Source: JBBQYD01 sp942493075 (lineage in GTDB: Bacteria; Verrucomicrobiota; Verrucomicrobiia; Limisphaerales; UBA8199). From it: a DNA stretch of 64,000 bases. Below the pieces are notes generated by a model. It worked only from the letters and a program-made list of their open reading frames with translations. It was not told the DNA's origin and did no database searches. The stretch is from NCBI GenBank assembly GCA_942493075.1, contig OW818681.1:3038001-3102000 (forward strand). Reading direction: 5' to 3'. The translations under genes were made by a program, and so were the position numbers. This document shows positions 59,616-64,000 of the stretch, piece by piece. Positions within the stretch are counted from its first letter, which is position 1. Every line of letters begins with the position of its first letter.

Positions 59616-60425
59616 GTGAAACGCAAAGCGACCACGAGCAACGAAAAGCACACCATCCCGGCAGTCAGGAAGGCATTGGAGCTAGTTCAGGTGCTGGGCG
59701 AGGGCCAGGAAGAAACCACCACCAAGGCCCTGGCCATCCGTCTGCAAGTACCGCGCACCACTTGCTATCGCATCCTGCGCTCACTCGTGGCCAGGGATTG
59801 GGTGCGCCCACTCAAGGACGGACGCCATGCGCTTTCCTTTGGGCTCCTGCCGCTGCTGCGTCCTTTGCAGCGGGTGGAGCAGGTCGCCAGGACCGTGGCA
59901 CCGGCCTTGGAACAACTGGCCAATCAAGCGCGAATGACTGCCAAAGTATCGATGCGCGAGGGGGACTACGCTGTTACAATCGCACGCTGTGAATCACCGC
60001 AGCAGACCTCCGTCGCTATGCGGTTGGGAGCCTCCTTTCACCTGGTGATGGGCTCCTCGGGCGCCGTCCTACTGAGTGCCTTGGAGTCCGCGGAAGTACA
60101 ATTGATTGTCAGGCGTGCGCCTAAAGCTTGCTGGGAACACCAGCAGCCTACGGAAGTTCACGAGCGTCTGAAGACGCTTCGCGCCAAAGGTTGGTGCGCG
60201 GACCTGGGGACTTACCATCCGGGAGTCCATGCCGTCTCCGCGCCCTTGCACGACGCGCAGGGCGACGTTATCGCTTCCATGACCATGATAGGATTCCCGC
60301 ACGAACTGCCCCGGGAGCGGTTGCCTGGGGCTGCCAAGCTGCTTCTAGACGCGGCGTCCCGCGCCGAGGCTGCGATGCGAGGAACGTCGATTAGCGGAGG
60401 GGGATCGAAAGAGGCCCGTTCATAG
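59616..60425 (+). CDS. IclR-family transcriptional regulator
   Basis: 269 aa from a GTG start. The winged helix-turn-helix is at about 14-75 (VRKALELVQVLGEGQEETTT, LQVPRTTCYRILRSLVARDW) and the IclR effector domain at about 90-260 (TVAPALEQLANQARMTAKVS, GSSGAVLLSALES and GTYHPGVHAVSAPLHDAQGD). The last gene of the catabolic cluster, probably autoregulated with it through the palindromes at 56136-56174. IclR members can repress or activate; direction not known. Confidence 0.9.
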   Translation: MKRKATTSNEKHTIPAVRKALELVQVLGEGQEETTTKALAIRLQVPRTTCYRILRSLVARDWVRPLKDGRHALSFGLLPLLRPLQRVEQVARTVAPALEQLANQARMTAKVSMREGDYAVTIARCESPQQTSVAMRLGASFHLVMGSSGAVLLSALESAEVQLIVRRAPKACWEHQQPTEVHERLKTLRAKGWCADLGTYHPGVHAVSAPLHDAQGDVIASMTMIGFPHELPRERLPGAAKLLLDAASRAEAAMRGTSISGGGSKEARS

Positions 60426-60447
60426 CGAATACAGATCCGCCAGATCG

Positions 60448-61110
60448 CTACTTCTCCCAGTTGACGAGAATTTTTGCAGCAGCGGACTGACCGAATGTGA
60501 GCGTCTTTTTGCCGAGGAGGACGGTGATTGACTCTCCAACCGGGTCGTTGCTCTGAACGGCTATTCCGGCACCAGGCACCAATCCTTGAATCGAGGCATA
60601 GCGGAGAAATCGCGCATCCTGGTCGGTGATACGGGCGATCACACCATGCTCGCCTGGTTGGGCACAACTCAGCGCCTGGACCTTCGGTTGGACCACCTTT
60701 CCGGCCGCACTTGGGATGGGGTCCCCATGCGGATCAAAACTTGGCCGGCCCAGGATCTCATCGATGCGTTCAAGGACACGATCCGAAAGGGCATGTTCCA
60801 TTTGTTCGGCCTCCGCATGGACTTCCGACCAGTCAAGTTCAAGGACTTTGACCAGAAACAGTTCCAGGAGGCGGTGGCGGCGAAGAACATGAAGAGCGAG
60901 TTTTTCGCCTGAGGGCGTAAGGCGGACTCCCTGGCGAGGTTCATAGGCCACCAGGCTCGAATCCGCCAACGCCTTGACCATGGTTGTCACCGTGCCTGGG
61001 ACAACGCTCATGGCCGAGGCCAGCTTGCCGAAGGAAACAAGTCTGCCGCCAGCCTGTTGTTGTTCCAGGTAGATTCGCTTGACGTAGTCTTCGACCGTGG
61101 GTGTTGGCAT
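60448..61110 (-). CDS. DtxR/MntR-family metal-dependent regulator
   Basis: 220 aa. N-terminal winged helix (TPTVEDYVKRIYLEQQQAGG, ASAMSVVPGTVTTMVKALAD), the dimerisation/metal domain with RHRLLELFLVKVLELDWSEV and HAEAEQMEHALSDRVLERID (metal-ligand His/Glu), and a C-terminal FeoA-like SH3 domain (about 150-220). It is divergent from the metal ABC importer genes, the classical arrangement for a Mn(II)- or Fe(II)-dependent repressor of uptake. Confidence 0.9.
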   Translation of the reverse strand: MPTPTVEDYVKRIYLEQQQAGGRLVSFGKLASAMSVVPGTVTTMVKALADSSLVAYEPRQGVRLTPSGEKLALHVLRRHRLLELFLVKVLELDWSEVHAEAEQMEHALSDRVLERIDEILGRPSFDPHGDPIPSAAGKVVQPKVQALSCAQPGEHGVIARITDQDARFLRYASIQGLVPGAGIAVQSNDPVGESITVLLGKKTLTFGQSAAAKILVNWEK

Positions 61111-61206
61111 ACGGGATAAGAGTGGGGGTAAAGTAGAGCAGGGCGAGGCACATTGACAAGTTTGATAAATCGATTAACTGTATTTTGACGACTCAAAGTC
61201 GATCAT
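61111..61206 (+). promoter_or_regulatory. Divergent promoter/operator region for metal uptake
   Basis: 96 bp between the DtxR/MntR gene and the binding-protein gene. TTGACA at 61153-61158 is a good -35 for the importer, though the matching -10 is unclear. CGACTCAAAGTCG (61189-61201) is an inverted repeat with 5-bp arms directly before the start codon and could be a repressor site. Confidence 0.45.
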
Positions 61207-62211
61207 ATGTCTATTCAAAATACAAGTCTCAGGGTTCTGCGCCGCGCCGCGCTGTCCCTTGTCCTTCTGGCCGCCGTGATGGCTAACCTGAGTTCCCGGG
61301 GTGCGCCCGGGCCCAAGTCTTATCCTTACCGAATCACGACAACCGTAGGCATGGTCACAGATATTGTTCGTCAGGTTGCGGGCGAGAAAGCAACGGTAAA
61401 GGGCATCCTGGGCCCGGGGGTTGATCCGCATCTATACCGACCCACGCGCGACGATGTGGCTGCCTTGATGCGTTCGGACATGGTGTTTTACTCCGGCTTG
61501 ATGCTGGAAGGCAAAATGACAGACACGCTGGTGAAAATTGCCCGAACCAAGCCAGTGCATTCGGTTACGGAACTGATTGACCAGAAGTATTTGCTCGAAC
61601 CGGAAGAAATGAAGGGGCATTACGACCCGCACGTCTGGATGGATCCTTCGGCCTGGGCCAAAGCGGTGGAATCGGTTGGCAAAGCGTTAGCGGAATATGA
61701 CCAGGCCAATGCCGATTATTATCGCAAAAATGCTGCGGCATTCGTGCAGCAGTGCATGCAACTGCACGCCTATGGTCAAAAGGCCCTCTCGACCATTCCG
61801 GAAAAGCACCGAGTATTGATCACTTCACACGATGCGTTCAATTACTTCGGGAGGGCATTTGGACTGAAGGTTGTAGGAGTGCAAGGCATCAGCACCGAGA
61901 GCGAGGCGGGCCTTCAGCGGATCAATCAACTGGCGGATTTCATTCTCCAGAATGACGTCAAAGCTGTGTTCGTGGAATCGAGTGTGCCGCGCAAGAATAT
62001 CCAGGCGCTGGTGCAAGGGCTCGGCGCACGGGGCAAGGACCTGGACATCGGGGGCGAGTTGTTTTCGGATGCCATGGGCCAGGAAGGGACTTACGAGGGA
62101 ACCTACCTAGGGATGCTGGACCATAACATTACGCTTGTGACCCGGGCATTGGGAGGCGAGGTCTCCGAGCGTGGCATGAACGGCAAACTGGCGCTGGCCA
62201 GGACAAAGTGA
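61207..62211 (+). CDS. Mn/Zn ABC transporter substrate-binding protein
   Basis: 334 aa, exported (LRRAALSLVLLAAVMANLSS). Cluster A-I (TroA/MntC/ZnuA) fold with the metal ligands His75 in GVDPHLYRPTRDD, His142 in YDPHVWMDP, His208 in ITSHDAFNYFG and an Asp near 288 in GGELFSDAMG. The short loop without a His-rich stretch after the second ligand favours Mn or Fe over Zn, but this is weak. It overlaps the ATPase start by 4 bp (GTGA). Confidence 0.92.
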   Translation: MSIQNTSLRVLRRAALSLVLLAAVMANLSSRGAPGPKSYPYRITTTVGMVTDIVRQVAGEKATVKGILGPGVDPHLYRPTRDDVAALMRSDMVFYSGLMLEGKMTDTLVKIARTKPVHSVTELIDQKYLLEPEEMKGHYDPHVWMDPSAWAKAVESVGKALAEYDQANADYYRKNAAAFVQQCMQLHAYGQKALSTIPEKHRVLITSHDAFNYFGRAFGLKVVGVQGISTESEAGLQRINQLADFILQNDVKAVFVESSVPRKNIQALVQGLGARGKDLDIGGELFSDAMGQEGTYEGTYLGMLDHNITLVTRALGGEVSERGMNGKLALARTK

Positions 62212-63113
62212 AGGTGATGGCCATGGATAAAGCGGAGAACCACGCCGAGTTGCCACGCCACGCGGGGACTGTAACGCAAGGGCCCGACTTGGCGCACATG
62301 AATAGCCAAACTGTGGGCGGCGAGCACTCGCCCAAGGCGGCTCTCACTATTCACGACATGACCGTAGCCTATCACCGCAAACCGGTGTTATGGGATGTCG
62401 ATTTGGATATTCCGCCCGGCAAGCTTGTCGGATTGGTCGGCCCCAACGGAGCCGGGAAAAGCACTTTGATCAAAGCTGTCATGGATTTGATCCCTCGTGC
62501 TTCAGGGCGCGTGTTGGTTTTCGGCAAATCATATCGACGGCATCGGCACCGGGTTGGCTATGTTCCGCAACGAGAGAGCGTGGACTGGGACTTTCCTGTC
62601 AGTGCGCTGGACGTAGTGACGATGGGTCGCTATGGCAAAATTGGATGGTTCTGGCCGGTCACACGTAAGCATCGGGTAGCCGCGATGGAGGCATTGGACC
62701 GTGTGGGGATCGCAGATTTGGCCCATAGGCAGATCAGTCATCTTTCGGGAGGACAACAACAGCGGACCTTTCTGGCACGAGCCCTCGTTCAGGACGCGGA
62801 TCTCTACTTGATGGACGAGCCATTCGCCGCAGTGGACGCCGCAACCGAACAAGCAATTGTGCGGATTCTGCAGGATCTTAGGTCGGTGAACAAGACTTGC
62901 CTTGTGGTCCACCATGATTTGCAGACGGTAGCCAACTATTTCGATCACCTGATCCTTCTAAACTTGCGAGTTGTGGCGCATGGCCCGACTGCGGAGGTTT
63001 TCACCCCTGAGAATCTGCACAAAACTTACGGTGGCAAGCTGACGTTGCTTGCTGAAGCGGGGGAGTCGTTGCGCCAGGGGGTGGTTGAAAGCCCGCGGGC
63101 ACCGTGCGCATGA
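62208..63113 (+). CDS. Mn/Zn ABC transporter ATP-binding protein
   Basis: 301 aa. Walker A is GPNGAGKST at 78-86, the signature ISHLSGGQQQRTFLARAL and Walker B DADLYLMDEPFAAVD, with the H-loop CLVVHHDLQTV. The GTG at 62208 is coupled to the preceding stop; in-frame ATGs at 62217 and 62223 are alternatives, the latter with AAGGTG upstream. The first 45 residues are polar and absent from most homologues, so a later start is possible. Confidence 0.92.
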   Translation: MKVMAMDKAENHAELPRHAGTVTQGPDLAHMNSQTVGGEHSPKAALTIHDMTVAYHRKPVLWDVDLDIPPGKLVGLVGPNGAGKSTLIKAVMDLIPRASGRVLVFGKSYRRHRHRVGYVPQRESVDWDFPVSALDVVTMGRYGKIGWFWPVTRKHRVAAMEALDRVGIADLAHRQISHLSGGQQQRTFLARALVQDADLYLMDEPFAAVDAATEQAIVRILQDLRSVNKTCLVVHHDLQTVANYFDHLILLNLRVVAHGPTAEVFTPENLHKTYGGKLTLLAEAGESLRQGVVESPRAPCA

Positions 63114-64000
63114 CTAGAGTTCTTTTACTTTGCTTTGCCCTGCTGGGGACCCTGCCGCTCGGGGCCTCCGTGCAGGACCCTGCCGCGGGGCAGCCCACGC
63201 GGGACTCAGCCAGGACCATTACCGATCGTTCGATGGACTGGCCTGCCGCGGCTCAGTGGCGCCGAGTGGTATTTCTTCAAGACCACAACACGCGGGTAGT
63301 CCTAGCTGGCACTGCGATGCTAGGCATCGCTGCCGGCGTGATTGGGAGCTTCACGCTTCTGCGAAAGCGTGCCCTGATGGGAGATGCACTCAGTCATTCC
63401 ATGCTGCCAGGCATTGGCCTGGCATTCATGGTGGCCGTTTCGGCAGGATACAATGGCAAGGCCTTGCCGGTACTCTTGATTGGAGCGACTCTCAGCGGAC
63501 TTCTCGGGTTAGGAACGATCCTGTTACTTCGCAACTACACCCGGCTTAAAGAGGATACGGCACTAGGGATCGTTTTGAGCGTTTTCTTTGGTGCAGGCGT
63601 AGCGGTGCTGGGTGTCGTGCAGAGAATGGGCTCGGGCCACGCAGCGGGGCTGGAATCTTTCATTTACGGCAAAACCGCGTCCATGCTTTCTTCAGACGCT
63701 ATGATGATCGGGGCAGCGGCGGCACTGGTGATTGGGGTCTGCACGCTCTTTTTTAAGGAGTTCAAGTTGCTGTGTTTCGATGCGGACTATGCGGCCACGC
63801 TGGGCTGGCCTACACTGGTGCTGGACGTGGTGCTGATGGCGCTGGTGGTGATGGTCACAGTGATCGGCCTTCAAGCTGTGGGATTAATCCTTGTCATTGC
63901 TTTGCTGATCATCCCCGCAACCGCGGCGCGATTTTGGACCGAACGCCTCCCGACTATGATCCTCGTTTCCGCTGTTATCGGCGCGGCTTCCGCCGCCATC
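63110..64000 (+). CDS. Mn/Zn ABC transporter permease, C-terminus off window
   Basis: 297 codons to the window edge, from an ATG overlapping the ATPase stop (ATGA). The ABC-3 family core is clear: GVIGSFTLLRKRALMGDALS followed by HSMLPGIGLAFM, then LGIVLSVFFGAGVAVLGVVQ and VGLILVIALLIIPATAARFW. Unusually, about 60 residues precede the first core helix and begin with a signal-like segment (RVLLLCFALLGTLPLGASVQ) and a polar Asp/Arg-rich stretch. Only the last part of the permease is missing. Confidence 0.92.
   Translation, partial: MTRVLLLCFALLGTLPLGASVQDPAAGQPTRDSARTITDRSMDWPAAAQWRRVVFLQDHNTRVVLAGTAMLGIAAGVIGSFTLLRKRALMGDALSHSMLPGIGLAFMVAVSAGYNGKALPVLLIGATLSGLLGLGTILLLRNYTRLKEDTALGIVLSVFFGAGVAVLGVVQRMGSGHAAGLESFIYGKTASMLSSDAMMIGAAAALVIGVCTLFFKEFKLLCFDADYAATLGWPTLVLDVVLMALVVMVTVIGLQAVGLILVIALLIIPATAARFWTERLPTMILVSAVIGAASAAI

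Overview
The window looks like chromosomal DNA of a Verrucomicrobiota bacterium, most likely a Pedosphaera/Limisphaerales-type soil or freshwater lineage. This rests on gene content: ECF-type sigma factors with long membrane-anchored C-terminal tails, many secreted Gfo/Idh, HEAT-repeat and ceramidase-like proteins, a Gram-negative envelope (LptF/G, OmpA/MotB) and fairly GC-rich DNA. No rRNA, tRNA or CRISPR array was seen. The taxonomic call is inference.

Layout. 1-30.1 kb is ordinary core and envelope sequence: 2-oxoglutarate dehydrogenase E1 (cut by the window edge), BON and PRC-barrel envelope proteins, an LptF/G permease, a YgjP-like metallopeptidase, feoAB iron uptake, two overlapping SPFH genes, an OmpA/MotB protein, the primary sigma factor, a run of secreted proteins (HEAT, Tat-exported Gfo/Idh, ceramidase-like), a zf-HC2/thioredoxin-lipoprotein pair, an EEP-family protein, a SNF2 helicase, a 2-hydroxyacid dehydrogenase, VWA and NYN proteins and a Dus enzyme.

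30.5-54 kb is an accessory, scarred region. A small C39-like cysteine-peptidase gene is split by an IS with a 16-bp target duplication, and joining the flanks restores one reading frame. Two ~300-bp MITE-like elements with 22-bp terminal inverted repeats carry decayed REP-associated transposase sequence. One of them is itself hit by an IS1595-type element with an 8-bp duplication. A 776-bp diverged second copy of the 5' part of comM and its upstream region carries a group IIC intron, and comparison with the intact comM locus fixes the intron at 1907 bp. A three-gene cassette with 4-bp ATGA overlaps includes a protein built on a ribosomal protein L9 domain. Around these sit HEPN-like and PIN-like orphans, two sigma factors with membrane-anchored tails (one with a long carboxypeptidase-regulatory-like tail), and a tight comM / acyltransferase / GH20-like operon.

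54-64 kb returns to metabolism. A sugar-acid catabolic locus (divergent RraA-like aldolase; MFS transporter, enolase-superfamily dehydratase, SDR dehydrogenase, IclR regulator) has a perfect 14-bp palindrome in its divergent promoter region. A DtxR/MntR-type regulator is divergent from a Mn/Zn ABC importer (binding protein, ATPase, and a permease running off the window).

The best candidates for something undescribed are the L9-domain cassette at 42.8-44.4 kb, the sigma-factor/carboxypeptidase-regulatory fusion at 50.5-53.4 kb and the MITE family. The comM/intron pair is the best documented evolutionary event.
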